A DNA stretch of 33,167 nucleotides from Clostridiales bacterium UBA6388 (GCA_002437575.1 DJQK01000051.1:6832-39998); one strand, 5' to 3'; counted from the first letter of the stretch, positions 1 through 7,196 are shown. Numbers and translations: made by a program. Notes: generated by a model not told the origin, from the sequence alone.

Positions 1-61
1 GCGGCGCAGCGTGAAAAGGCCCACTGTCCGGGTGTGTTGGGAGTTGGAAGAATACACCCTA

Positions 62-142
62 GGAAAGCTCTGATTCAATCAGCGGTTGTGGATGGCGAAA
101 AAGATCCGTCATCTGCGGCCGGGGATTTATTCAGAGATTTCC
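62..142. repeat. Short MITE-like hairpin element (copy A) at the 3' end of tadA
   Basis: The two ends are imperfect inverted repeats: GGAAAGCTCTGATTCAATCA on the left and, read on the other strand, GGAAATCTCTGAATAAATCC on the right. Both arms match the outer arms of the longer copy at 32581-32738 (GGTTGTGGA-GGCG on the left, AAAAGATCCG and GGCCGGGGATT on the right). The apex of the hairpin is missing, so this reads as an internally deleted copy. The right end overlaps the last codons and the TGA stop of tadA. No clear target-site duplication was found. Confidence 0.7.
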
Positions 143-601
143 CAGTTTCTTTCTTTCGCGAAGCGAGCGGAAAAAGGTCTGCAAAAGCGCCCGGCACTCC
201 TCCTCGAGAACGCCGGTCGTGACGTCGGGACGAAAGCATCCCGGAAGATGAAGAAGATCAACGAGCGAGCCTCCGGCCCCCATCTTAGGGTCCGATGCGC
301 CATAGACCACGCGCGGAATCTGCGCTCCGGTGATCGCGCCTGCGCACATACAGCACGGCTCGAGCGTCACATAGAGCGTACACTGCCACAGCCGCCAGCC
401 GCCAAGCGTCCGGCAAGCGGCCCCGATGGCCTCGAGCTCCGCATGGGCCAGGGCAGACTTTCCCTTCTCCCGGCGGTTCCGGCCGCGGCCGACAATGCGG
501 CCGTCATCCATCGCAACAACGCAGCCGACCGGCACCTCGCCGTCTTCGGCCGCTTCGCGGGCAAGCTGCAATGCCTCGCGCATCATGGCAATATCGTCCA
601 T
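131..601 (-). CDS. tadA: tRNA-specific adenosine-34 deaminase TadA
   Basis: TadA deaminates A34 to inosine at the wobble position of tRNA-Arg(ACG) in the cytoplasm and is normally essential. The 156-residue protein has the usual family length. The zinc/catalytic cytidine-deaminase signature is complete: H53-A-E55 and P82-C83-x-x-C86, inside a TLEPCCMCAG context typical of TadA rather than of free cytidine deaminases. An AGGAC-like ribosome site lies about 10 nt before the ATG. The last residues (KLGNL) and the stop codon fall in the terminal repeat of the hairpin element at 62-142, so that insertion may have reset the C-terminus. The catalytic core is untouched. In other Firmicutes tadA often precedes the SRP RNA gene and dnaX, but positions 1-61 downstream are too short to identify. 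Confidence 0.95.
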   Translation of the reverse strand: MDDIAMMREALQLAREAAEDGEVPVGCVVAMDDGRIVGRGRNRREKGKSALAHAELEAIGAACRTLGGWRLWQCTLYVTLEPCCMCAGAITGAQIPRVVYGASDPKMGAGGSLVDLLHLPGCFRPDVTTGVLEEECRALLQTFFRSLRERKKLGNL

Positions 602-774
602 CGTTCGTTTGTCCTCATCTGAAAGCCGTCCAGAGGTTCATCCCGGCAAGACTGCCCGGCAGTGGACCGCTTTTGTCATCTGGCTGCACACACCTTTTCC
701 AGCCATCGCGCCGCACACCTGCGGTGCTGCGTCCATCATACCCGAAACCGCGCTGTTCGTCAAGACGTATTGCA

Positions 775-1119
775 TCAGCCCAGCAGCACGGCAAAAAGCG
801 CGGCCAGGTCTTCTTCGCCGAAGGGCCGCTCATGTCCGGCCGCATCGCGCAGCACGAGCTTTCCGGAAAGCTGCGCTTCGAGCGTTTCCCGCGCGGCTTG
901 CAGCGTGGATTCGTCGCGGGCGCGCACCTGACCGGTCAGCAAAAAATCGGTGCTGACACCGAAAAGCGCCGCCAGCTCGCAGATCAGCGCACACGGCGGC
1001 TCCCGCCGTCCCTGCTCATACATACCGACGGCGCTTGTGCTTACACCGAGCCGGTTTGCCAGCTCCTGCTGGCTCAGGCCGAGACTTTTTCGCAGCAGGG
1101 CAATTCTCGCTCCAAGCAT
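775..1119 (-). CDS. XRE-family helix-turn-helix transcriptional regulator
   Basis: This is a 114-residue DNA-binding protein. Residues about 4-62 form a classic phage-repressor HTH: the SQQELANRLGVS helix-turn-helix, then the GMYEQGRREPP and FGVSTDFLLTG segments seen in SinR/CI-type repressors. The C-terminal about 45 residues are a short helical tail, possibly for dimerisation. It is divergent from three small plus-strand genes starting at 1255. A perfect 5-3-5 palindrome lies inside their promoter spacer (1165-1177), so autoregulatory or divergent repression of that cluster is the natural inference. The start is the ATG at 1119, with AGGAGG about 12 nt upstream. The true ligand or signal is unknown. 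Confidence 0.85.
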   Translation of the reverse strand: MLGARIALLRKSLGLSQQELANRLGVSTSAVGMYEQGRREPPCALICELAALFGVSTDFLLTGQVRARDESTLQAARETLEAQLSGKLVLRDAAGHERPFGEEDLAALFAVLLG

Positions 1120-1156
1120 GGCTCTTCATTTCCTCCTAAAATTTGTAAATTCCTAC

Positions 1157-1185
1157 TTGACACCACACGAAACGTGTAGTATGCT
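1157..1185 (+). promoter_or_regulatory. sigA-type promoter with palindromic operator for the 1255 gene cluster
   Basis: TTGACA (1157-1162), a 17-nt spacer and TATGCT (1180-1185). The spacer contains the perfect palindrome ACACG-AAA-CGTGT (1165-1177), so a protein bound there would block RNA polymerase. The divergent XRE regulator is the obvious candidate. Confidence 0.7.
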
Positions 1186-1254
1186 TGATGTGGAAATAAA
1201 TGGTAGCTCCTAAGCCGCGTGCGGCGGGAGGCCATCGGGAGGGAGCAAACAAAA

Positions 1255-1467
1255 ATGAACAAACACAGAAGCAGGGCCGTGCCCGCCGACCGGCAGCAGG
1301 CGGAGGCCTTTGCGCTCTGCGCCTGCTGCGGCGGGGAAATTTATCTGGGGCAGCTGTATTACGAAATAGAGCAAAAGCTTGTCTGCCCGGAGTGCCTGGG
1401 CGAATTTGCGAGGGCGTATTTTCTGAGCAGCCTTCGCGTGGCGATGCAGAGGGGGCCGGCGAGATGA
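1255..1467 (+). CDS. Small zinc-ribbon-like protein, first gene of a three-gene cluster
   Basis: A 70-residue protein of unknown function. It has two cysteine pairs suited to zinc binding, C22/C25 (within CACC) and C44-P-E-C47, separated by an aromatic stretch with GQLYYEIE. The ATG at 1255 is preferred over an upstream GTG at 1219 because GGGAGGGAG lies just before it. Its stop overlaps the next start as ATGA (1464-1467), which implies translational coupling. The neighbours are an XRE repressor and a sigma-like protein, so the setting resembles a small phage- or ICE-derived remnant. No specific family is recognised. Confidence 0.65.
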   Translation: MNKHRSRAVPADRQQAEAFALCACCGGEIYLGQLYYEIEQKLVCPECLGEFARAYFLSSLRVAMQRGPAR

Positions 1468-1697
1468 CGCTGCGGGAAATGTCGAAGGAATACGAGAAAA
1501 GCGCTCAGCTGCTGCGCGAACGGCTGGCGTATCTTCGCCGGCGGAAAAAAGCGGCGAGAGACCCGGAAGAGATGTTCTGGATCGACCGGCGCGCGGCTGT
1601 GCTTACGCAGATGCTGCGCCAGATGAACGAGTTGACGGAACTCACCGCGCACTACTATGAAAGGGGATTTTACCGCAATGAAGGCTATCGGATATGA
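1464..1697 (+). CDS. Small charged helical protein, unknown function
   Basis: 77 residues, rich in Arg, Glu and Leu, with a likely coiled-coil helix through EYEKSAQLLRERLAYLRRR and a second helix around LRQMNELTELTAHYYER. There is no catalytic motif. The start overlaps the previous stop (ATGA), and the end overlaps the region in front of the following sigma-like gene, so the three genes are almost certainly co-translated. It may be an accessory or partner protein of the sigma-like product; that is inference only. Confidence 0.6.
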   Translation: MTLREMSKEYEKSAQLLRERLAYLRRRKKAARDPEEMFWIDRRAAVLTQMLRQMNELTELTAHYYERGFYRNEGYRI

Positions 1698-1920
1698 GGA
1701 CTATCAGGGCCCGCGCCTGACGCGCCAGCAGCAATTGCAGCGGATGCACCGCGTGATCGAAAACGAGCTGACCGAAAAGCAGCGCCGGGCGGTGCTCGGG
1801 TACTACATCGAGCGGAAAAATATGCCTACGCTGGCACGCGAGTTCGGCGTCAGCAAATCGACGATCTGCCGCACCATCCAGCGAGCCGAAAAGCGGCTCA
1901 AGCGGTGCTTAAAATACTGA
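1678..1920 (+). CDS. Sigma-70 region-4-like / HTH small protein
   Basis: An 80-residue protein. Its C-terminal half matches a sigma region 4 helix-turn-helix: LTEKQRRAVLGYY, then MPTLAREFGVSKSTICRTI and a basic RAEKRLKR helix. It lacks sigma region 2, so it cannot be a full sigma factor. Similar short proteins act as late-gene activators or control sigma-like factors in phages and conjugative elements. The ATG at 1678 is favoured over 1657 because GAAAGGGG sits about 11 nt upstream. It is the last gene of the cluster controlled by the 1157-1185 promoter. Confidence 0.75.
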   Translation: MKAIGYEDYQGPRLTRQQQLQRMHRVIENELTEKQRRAVLGYYIERKNMPTLAREFGVSKSTICRTIQRAEKRLKRCLKY

Positions 1921-1963
1921 AACCGTGCACCTTTCCGGAAAAACGCTCTTTTTTGACGCGCAG

Positions 1964-1998
1964 AAAAAAGGTCCCCCGACCGAACGCGCGGCCGGGGG
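1964..1998 (-). terminator. Intrinsic terminator for the 2145-2372 gene
   Basis: CCCCCGACC (1973-1981) pairs with GGCCGGGGG (1990-1998) with one mismatch. On the minus strand the stem is followed by ACCTTTTTT. It lies about 150 nt beyond the stop of the minus-strand gene. Confidence 0.7.
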
Positions 1999-2144
1999 CA
2001 GAGTTGTGGGATTGACGGCTGATGCCGCCCGGGATATGAAGTGCGCTCGCATTGGATAAGCTGTACGCTCAGTATAGCAGGCAGGAAAAGGATAGTCCGT
2101 CGAACAAGGTCGTGCGCGGAATTTTTTACCGCTCCTGTCAGGGA

Positions 2145-2372
2145 TCAAAGCCCGCGTTCGCGCAGGGCCAGCAAAAGCGCCCGGCAGATCTCGCGGATAT
2201 GGAAAAGCGCCTGCTCGTCGGAAAGCATGGGATCGAGCGCCAGCGTGCACAGGCGTTTGCTCAGGATGAGCGCCGTATTGGTGAGCGCCGCGTCCGCACC
2301 GTCCTCCGACAAAACAAGATCGTCCGCCAGCGTTTCAAGAAGCGCCCGGCGGAAAAGACACGTATCGTTCAA
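2145..2372 (-). CDS. Small hypothetical protein (TTG start)
   Basis: A 75-residue, leucine- and alanine-rich, probably all-helical soluble protein with no recognised motif. Support for it being real: a TTG start with a strong AGGAGG 9 nt upstream, and an intrinsic terminator downstream on the same strand (1964-1998). It is monocistronic, divergent from mnmG and convergent with the sigma-like cluster. A helical-bundle adaptor or regulator would fit, but nothing in the sequence identifies the function. Confidence 0.6.
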   Translation of the reverse strand: MNDTCLFRRALLETLADDLVLSEDGADAALTNTALILSKRLCTLALDPMLSDEQALFHIREICRALLLALRERGL

Positions 2373-2474
2373 AGCCTCTCGCCTCCTGTGTCCAGTTTAC
2401 GCCCTTTGCCGCGCGAAACGGGAAGAATGGACGCGAAAGGCGCTTTTTTCTTTTCGAAAATCGGGGGGGCGCAG

Positions 2475-2503
2475 TTGCAAAAGTCCGGCAATCTTGCTAA
2501 AAT
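2475..2503 (+). promoter_or_regulatory. sigA-type promoter of mnmG-tatD
   Basis: TTGCAA (2475-2480), a 17-nt spacer and TAAAAT (2498-2503). Transcription should begin near 2510, only about 9 nt before the hairpin element at 2519, so the mnmG leader is essentially that element. Confidence 0.65.
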
Positions 2504-2518
2504 AAAAGCTTAAAGCAA

Positions 2519-2681
2519 GGGCAGCACCGCGCAATTCGACAAGCTGATTCGGCGAGAGATTTTTCGCCAGGTCAAGGTTTGGAAAGCGAAGGAATACTGT
2601 ATGTATTTCGAGCCTTTCAAACCGAAGGATTGGCGGAAAAGATCCGGCGAAGCGCGAAGACGCAATTGTGCGGTGCTGCCC
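2519..2681. repeat. MITE-like long-hairpin element (copy B) in the mnmG leader
   Basis: A 163-bp imperfect palindrome. The termini GGGCAGCACCGCGCAATT and, on the other strand, GGGCAGCACCGCACAATT differ at one base. The inner arms GGCGAGAGATTTTTCGCCA and TGGCGGAAAAGATCCGGCG pair, as do GGTTTGGAAAG and CTTTCAAACC nearer the apex. The inner core matches the element at 32581-32738, but the outer arms are different. It lies between the promoter and the GGAGG ribosome site (2689-2693) of mnmG. Confidence 0.75.
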
Positions 2682-2701
2682 AAGACTTGGAGGCAATGTG
2701 T

Positions 2702-4579
2702 ATGAACTATGCGGCGGGAAGCTACGACGTGGCCGTCATCGGCGCGGGACACGCGGGCATTGAAGCGGGACTGGCCTGCGCGAGGATGGGCCTCAGAACC
2801 GTCGTCTTCACGATCAATCTGGACGCCGTGGGCAATATGCCCTGCAACCCGGCCATCGGCGGCACGGGAAAGGGCCACCTCGTGCGCGAGCTCGATGCGC
2901 TGGGCGGCGAAATGGCCAAAGCGGCGGACCGCTGCTGCATCCAGTACCGGATGCTGAACCTCGGAAAAGGCCCCGCGGTGCACTCTCTGCGCGCGCAGGC
3001 CGACCGGCGAAAGTATCAGGAGGATATGAAGCATACCCTCGAGCGGCAGGAAAATCTCGATCTCAAGCAGGCGATGGTCGTGTCCATCGGTTTGACCGGC
3101 GGCCATGTTTCATCCGTCACGACAAGACTCGGCGCGGTTTATACGGTCAAAGCTGCCATCATCGCCTCGGGCACATATCTGGACGCGCGGGTCATCACCG
3201 GCGAGTGCGCGTATTCCTCGGGCCCCGACGGAATGCAGGCAGGTCTCGGGCTTACGGACTGCCTGAAGTCCTTCGGCCTTCGGATGCGCCGGTTCAAGAC
3301 CGGAACGCCGCCGCGCATCAACCGCCGTTCGGTCGATGTTTCCAAAATGGAGCTTCAGCCGGGAGACGAGCATCCCGAGCCGTTTTCGTTCTCCACCACC
3401 GGAGCGGTCAAAAATCAGGCGGTCTGCTATCTCACCTATACCAACGAGGAAACGCATAAGATCATCCGGGACAATTTTGCGCGGTCTCCGCTTTTTAACG
3501 GCATGATCGAGTCCGTCGGGCCGCGGTACTGCCCGTCCATCGAAACGAAGATCGACCGCTTCCCCGAAAAGCCGCGCCACCAGCTCTTTGTCGAGCCATG
3601 CGGGCTTTCTACAGACGAGCTTTACATTCAGGGGTTATCCTCCAGCCTTCCCGAGGATGTGCAGATCGCGCTGGTGCACACGATCGCGGGTCTCGAGCAC
3701 GCGGAAATGATGCGCCCGGCCTACGCCATCGAGTATGACTGCGTCGACCCGACCGAGCTTCTGCCGACGCTGGAATGCAAAAAAGTCCCCGGCCTTTACG
3801 GCGCGGGGCAGTTCAATGGCTCTTCGGGCTATGAAGAGGCGGCGGTGCAGGGCTTCGTCGCGGGCGTGAATGCGGCGCTCAAGATCAAGGGCGAAGCGCC
3901 GATGATCCTCAAGCGCATGGACGGCTACATCGGAACGCTCATCGACGATCTGGTCACCAAGGGCACGAACGAGCCGTACCGGATCATGACCTCGCGGTCA
4001 GAATACCGGCTCTTGCACCGGCAGGACAACGCCGACCAGCGCTTATCGCCCATCGGCCACCGCATCGGCCTTGTGTCGGACGCGCAGTACGAGGCCGTTC
4101 TGGAAAAATACCGCACGGTCGAGCGGGAAATGAAGCGGCTGGAATCGACCGGCGTTCCGGAGAGCGACAGCCTCAACGAGATGCTCACAGCGCACGGCAC
4201 GGCCCCGGTCAAAAATTCCGCGCGTCTTTCCGATTTATTGCGCCGCCCGCAGATCGGCTATGACGATCTGGCCCCGTTTGACCCCGAGCGGCCGGCATTA
4301 TCTTCTGCCGTGCGCGAGGCGGTCGAAATTCAGATGAAATACGCGGGCTATATCGCCCGGCAGCAGCGGCAGGTCGCAGAGCTCACGCGCGAGGAAAACC
4401 GGCTGCTTCCGGATTCGATCGACTATTTTTCCATCACCGGCCTTCGCGTCGAGGCGCGGCAGAAGCTCAGCGAGATCAGGCCTCTTTCCATCGGACAGGC
4501 CGGGCGCATTTCGGGCGTCTCGCCGAGCGATATTGCAGTGCTGCTCATCTGGCTTTCTCAGCACGAACAGGAGGCATAA
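2702..4579 (+). CDS. mnmG: tRNA uridine-5-carboxymethylaminomethyl modification enzyme MnmG (GidA)
   Basis: With GTPase MnmE, this FAD protein installs the (carboxymethyl)aminomethyl group on U34 of several tRNAs. The 625-residue length from 2702 matches the family. Visible signatures are the FAD dinucleotide motif GAGHAG at residues 14-19, CNPAIGGTGKGHLVRE, the RYCPSIE cysteine region, and GQFNGSSGYEEAAVQG near the second FAD contact. The C-terminal helical MnmE-binding domain is present. The ATG at 2702 is chosen because GGAGG (2689-2693) stands 8 nt before it. An open frame extends back to 2579, but that part lies inside the hairpin element and is not MnmG-like. The tatD start follows 2 nt after the stop. 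Confidence 0.97.
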   Translation: MNYAAGSYDVAVIGAGHAGIEAGLACARMGLRTVVFTINLDAVGNMPCNPAIGGTGKGHLVRELDALGGEMAKAADRCCIQYRMLNLGKGPAVHSLRAQADRRKYQEDMKHTLERQENLDLKQAMVVSIGLTGGHVSSVTTRLGAVYTVKAAIIASGTYLDARVITGECAYSSGPDGMQAGLGLTDCLKSFGLRMRRFKTGTPPRINRRSVDVSKMELQPGDEHPEPFSFSTTGAVKNQAVCYLTYTNEETHKIIRDNFARSPLFNGMIESVGPRYCPSIETKIDRFPEKPRHQLFVEPCGLSTDELYIQGLSSSLPEDVQIALVHTIAGLEHAEMMRPAYAIEYDCVDPTELLPTLECKKVPGLYGAGQFNGSSGYEEAAVQGFVAGVNAALKIKGEAPMILKRMDGYIGTLIDDLVTKGTNEPYRIMTSRSEYRLLHRQDNADQRLSPIGHRIGLVSDAQYEAVLEKYRTVEREMKRLESTGVPESDSLNEMLTAHGTAPVKNSARLSDLLRRPQIGYDDLAPFDPERPALSSAVREAVEIQMKYAGYIARQQRQVAELTREENRLLPDSIDYFSITGLRVEARQKLSEIRPLSIGQAGRISGVSPSDIAVLLIWLSQHEQEA

Positions 4580-4581
4580 CG

Positions 4582-5343
4582 ATGTATTTTGATTCCCATG
4601 CGCATCTGGACGATACGCGCTTTCAGGCGGACTTTGACGATATTCTCGCCCGGATGCGGCAAAACGGCGTGACGGCAATGATGAACATCGGCTGCGATCT
4701 GCCGTCTTCTGAAAATTCTGTCCGCATGGCGGAAAAATTCGACTGGGTCTGGGCCGCCGTCGGCAGCCATCCGGACGATGCCGATCACGTGGACGAAGAA
4801 CGGATCGCCGTCTACAAAACGCTCTGCGAAAACCCGCGCGTGAAGGCCATCGGCGAAATCGGGCTGGACTATCACTACGAGGATATCCCGCGCGAAATAC
4901 AGCAGAAAGCCTTCCGGATGCAGATGCAGCTGGCCCGGGAGCTCAATTTGCCGGTCGTGGTGCACGAGCGCGAGGCACATGAAGACGGGCTCAAGATCGT
5001 CGACGAATTTCCGGAGGTAAAGGGCGTTTTTCACTGCTATTCGGGAAGCCTCGAGATGGCGAAGGAACTGATCAGGCGCGGCTGGTATATCGGCTTTACC
5101 GGCGTTGTGACCTTCAAAAACGCGCGAAAGGCCGTCGAGGTCGCGCAGAGCATTCCGTTAGAGCGCATTCTGATCGAGACCGACTGCCCCTATATGGCCC
5201 CCGAGCCCTTCCGCGGGCGGCGCAACGACCCGTCGCTCGTCCCCTACGTCGCGGCAAAGATCGCGGCGCTGCGTGATCTCACGCCGGAAGAGGTGGGAAA
5301 AGCGACAAGCGAAAACGCAAAGCGCCTTTTCCGGATCTCATAA
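4582..5343 (+). CDS. tatD: TatD-family metal-dependent deoxyribonuclease
   Basis: A 253-residue TIM-barrel metallohydrolase of the TatD/YcfH family, proposed to act in DNA turnover or D-aminoacyl-tRNA editing. All metal ligands are visible: H6-A-H8, E92 in GEIGLD, H128 in VVVHERE, H151 in FHCYSG and D201 in ETDCPY. AGGAGG lies 8 nt before the ATG, and the gene starts 2 nt after the mnmG stop, so they form one operon. A two-way terminator separates it from convergent galE. The exact substrate is unsettled in the family. Confidence 0.93.
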   Translation: MYFDSHAHLDDTRFQADFDDILARMRQNGVTAMMNIGCDLPSSENSVRMAEKFDWVWAAVGSHPDDADHVDEERIAVYKTLCENPRVKAIGEIGLDYHYEDIPREIQQKAFRMQMQLARELNLPVVVHEREAHEDGLKIVDEFPEVKGVFHCYSGSLEMAKELIRRGWYIGFTGVVTFKNARKAVEVAQSIPLERILIETDCPYMAPEPFRGRRNDPSLVPYVAAKIAALRDLTPEEVGKATSENAKRLFRIS

Positions 5344-5345
5344 TG

Positions 5346-5380
5346 AAAAACCCGCCTGCCTTCAAAGACAGACGGGTTTT
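5346..5380. terminator. Bidirectional terminator between tatD and galE
   Basis: AAAACCCGCCTG and CAGACGGGTTTT form a stem around a short loop, with A-tract and T-tract on the two sides. It can end both the plus-strand mnmG-tatD transcript and the minus-strand galE transcript. Confidence 0.85.
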
Positions 5381-5386
5381 GATCAT

Positions 5387-6400
5387 TTATTGCTCGTAAC
5401 CGTTTGGATTATTCTTCTGCCAGTTCCACGAGTCGCGGCACATATCGGCGAGATTGCGTTTGGCCGTCCAGCCGAGAACGGCTTCTGCCTTTTTTGGGTC
5501 TGCGTAGACCGTGGCCAGGTCTCCTGCCCGCCGTTCTCCGATGATGTACGGAACGTCCACGCCGTTGACGCGCGAGAACGTATTGACCATTTCCAGAACG
5601 CTCACGCCGTGGCCGGTGCCGAGATTGAAGATCTCGCAGCCCGCGTGATTTTCCGCGTAGCGCAGCGCCGCCAGATGGCCTTCGGCCAGGTCCATCACGT
5701 GGATGTAATCGCGCACGCCGGTGCCGTCAGGGGTATCGTAGGTGTCGCCGTAAATGGTCAGCTGCGGGAGCTTGCCGACGGCCACCTGCGTGATATACGG
5801 CATGAGATTGTTCGGGATGCCGTTCGGGTTCTCGCCGATGAGGCCCGATTCATGTGCGCCGATGGGGTTAAAGTACCGCAGCAGCACCACGTGCAGGCTC
5901 CGGTCTGCCTTCGACGCGTCCTTGAGGATCTGCTCGATCATGTACTTGGTCCAGCCGTAGGGGTTCGAGCAGTGGCCGGTGTCCGCGTCCTCGGTCAAAG
6001 GTGCGGGCTGATCGCCGTAGACCGTTGCAGACGACGAGAAGACGAACTGCTTGCAGCCGAACTCCTGCATGACCTCCAGAACGCTCAGGCACGAGTCGAG
6101 GTTGTTGCGGTAGTAAGCCAGCGGCAGATGAACCGACTCGCCCACGGCCTTGAGCCCCGCGAAGTGAACGACGCCGGTGATGAACTGCTCGGCAAAAATA
6201 TCGCGCAGCGCCTGCTTGTCGCAGACATCTACATTATAAAGCGGCGGGCGCTTTCCTGTGATTTTTTCGATGCGCTCCAAAACGAGCGGGGAGCTGTTTG
6301 AAAAATTGTCTGCCAGCACAACGTCCACGCCTGCGTTCAAACACGCCACAGCCGTGTGCGAGCCGATGAACCCCGCGCCGCCGGTCAGTAAAATTGCCAT
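5387..6400 (-). CDS. galE: UDP-glucose 4-epimerase GalE
   Basis: Interconverts UDP-glucose and UDP-galactose (Leloir pathway, exopolysaccharide precursors) with bound NAD. The 337 residues match the family. The Rossmann motif GGAGFIG is at residues 7-13, the catalytic serine/threonine region is SSSATVYG (122-129), and Y148-x-x-x-K152 sits in NPYGWTK. Downstream RYFNPIGAH and the substrate loop GVRDYIHVMDLA are typical GalE. GGAGG lies 8 nt before the ATG. It has its own promoter (6474-6502) and is not flanked by other galactose genes, suggesting a role in cell-surface sugar supply; that last point is inference. Confidence 0.96.
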   Translation of the reverse strand: MAILLTGGAGFIGSHTAVACLNAGVDVVLADNFSNSSPLVLERIEKITGKRPPLYNVDVCDKQALRDIFAEQFITGVVHFAGLKAVGESVHLPLAYYRNNLDSCLSVLEVMQEFGCKQFVFSSSATVYGDQPAPLTEDADTGHCSNPYGWTKYMIEQILKDASKADRSLHVVLLRYFNPIGAHESGLIGENPNGIPNNLMPYITQVAVGKLPQLTIYGDTYDTPDGTGVRDYIHVMDLAEGHLAALRYAENHAGCEIFNLGTGHGVSVLEMVNTFSRVNGVDVPYIIGERRAGDLATVYADPKKAEAVLGWTAKRNLADMCRDSWNWQKNNPNGYEQ

Positions 6401-6473
6401 GTTGCATACCTCCAGTACTGCGTCAGCTGGCAGGCGCGTGCGCCCTTGTCAACTGCCGCTCCGATTCACCGGC

Positions 6474-6502
6474 AGTATAGCACTTTGCGTCCAGAAAAGC
6501 AA
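6474..6502 (-). promoter_or_regulatory. Putative galE promoter overlapping the rpiB terminator
   Basis: On the minus strand: TTGCTT (6497-6502), a 17-nt spacer and TATACT (6474-6479). The -35 box lies in the T-rich tail of the rpiB terminator. The -35 match is weak. Confidence 0.5.
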
Positions 6503-6534
6503 GCACGCCGCACCGCAAATTCGGTACGACGTGC
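6503..6534 (-). terminator. Intrinsic terminator of rpiB
   Basis: Minus-strand hairpin with arms GCACGTCGTACCG and CGGTGCGGCGTGC (imperfect), followed by TTGCTTTTCT. It begins 16 nt after the rpiB stop. Confidence 0.65.
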
Positions 6535-6549
6535 TCCATTTTTGGAAAA

Positions 6550-6990
6550 TTATTCGTTCTCCAGCGCCATCACTTTGTCGATGCGCCGCTGGTGCCGCTC
6601 GGCGTGGGAAAACTCGGTCGAAAGCCACGTGTCGACGATCTCGAGGGCCAGCATTTCGCCCGTGACGCCGGCGCCGATGGCCATCATGTTCGTGTCGTTG
6701 TGCTCGCGCGTGAGTCTTGCGGACAGGACGTCGGACAGAAGGGCGCAGCGGATGCCCTTGACCTTATTGGCTGTGATGGATACGCCGATGCCGGTCGTGC
6801 AGACGACGATGCCGCGGTCACACTCGCCGGAAGCGACAGCCTTGGCCGCCGGGCCGGCAAAATCGGGATAGTCGCAGCTGGTCTTGTCAAAACAGCCGAA
6901 GTCCTTGTAGGCAAGGCCCTTCTTGTCCAGATGCCGCATAATGGCCTGTTTGAGATCAAACGCGCCGTGGTCACAAGCAAGTGCGATCAT
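6550..6990 (-). CDS. rpiB: Ribose-5-phosphate isomerase B
   Basis: Interconverts ribose-5-phosphate and ribulose-5-phosphate, linking the nucleoside pathway next door to the pentose phosphate pathway. The 146 residues are family length. Signatures are CDHGAFDLK at the start (active-site D7, H8), the catalytic-base cysteine C64 with phosphate loop CTTGIGVSI, and the ARLTREHNDTNMMAIG segment with H97 and N98. LacA/B-type galactose-6-phosphate isomerases share the fold, but the CTTGIG loop and single-gene setting favour RpiB. Its own promoter is at 7026-7054 and a terminator follows, so it is monocistronic. Confidence 0.93.
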   Translation of the reverse strand: MIALACDHGAFDLKQAIMRHLDKKGLAYKDFGCFDKTSCDYPDFAGPAAKAVASGECDRGIVVCTTGIGVSITANKVKGIRCALLSDVLSARLTREHNDTNMMAIGAGVTGEMLALEIVDTWLSTEFSHAERHQRRIDKVMALENE

Positions 6991-7025
6991 GTTGTTTCCT
7001 CCTGTTTTTGTGTTTGCTTGCTTCT

Positions 7026-7054
7026 ATGATACACGCTGTACTGCCGAAAATCAA
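7026..7054 (-). promoter_or_regulatory. rpiB promoter
   Basis: On the minus strand: TTGATT (7049-7054), 17-nt spacer, TATCAT (7026-7031). The predicted start is near 7020, about 30 nt before the ATG. Confidence 0.65.
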
Positions 7055-7090
7055 GTGAAATCCCAAAATGAAACGGACGGCCTCGCAGAG

Positions 7091-7133
7091 TTTCGCGTCC
7101 GCAAACGCGAAATAAAATGAAAATCCATTTTAT
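7091..7133. repeat. Two abutting perfect inverted repeats (8-6-8 each)
   Basis: TTTCGCGT-6-ACGCGAAA (7091-7112) is directly followed, sharing one base, by ATAAAATG-6-CATTTTAT (7112-7133). They lie between the rpiB promoter and the terminator of the BMP lipoprotein gene. They could be operators or RNA hairpins; nothing decides between these. Confidence 0.5.
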
Positions 7134-7156
7134 CCGGCGGCTTTTTTGACAGAGTA

Positions 7157-7186
7157 AAAATCGCGGGCCGCAAGGCCCGCGATTTT
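7157..7186 (-). terminator. Strong intrinsic terminator of the BMP lipoprotein gene
   Basis: A perfect 13-bp stem, AAAATCGCGGGCC and GGCCCGCGATTTT with loop GCAA, begins 10 nt after the stop codon. The flanking T-run works in the minus direction; it may also work on the plus strand. Confidence 0.9.
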
Positions 7187-7196
7187 GATTGAAAAA

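Noticed and set aside
1..61. Possible 3' part of a structural RNA (SRP RNA is often next to tadA)
   Set aside because: Only a GGGTGT/ACACCC hairpin is visible (30-59); no recognisable SRP RNA signature, and the piece is too short to call.
2579..2701. Upstream extension of the mnmG frame
   Set aside because: It lies in the hairpin element, has no ribosome site and no similarity to MnmG N-termini; the 2702 ATG has GGAGG 8 nt upstream.
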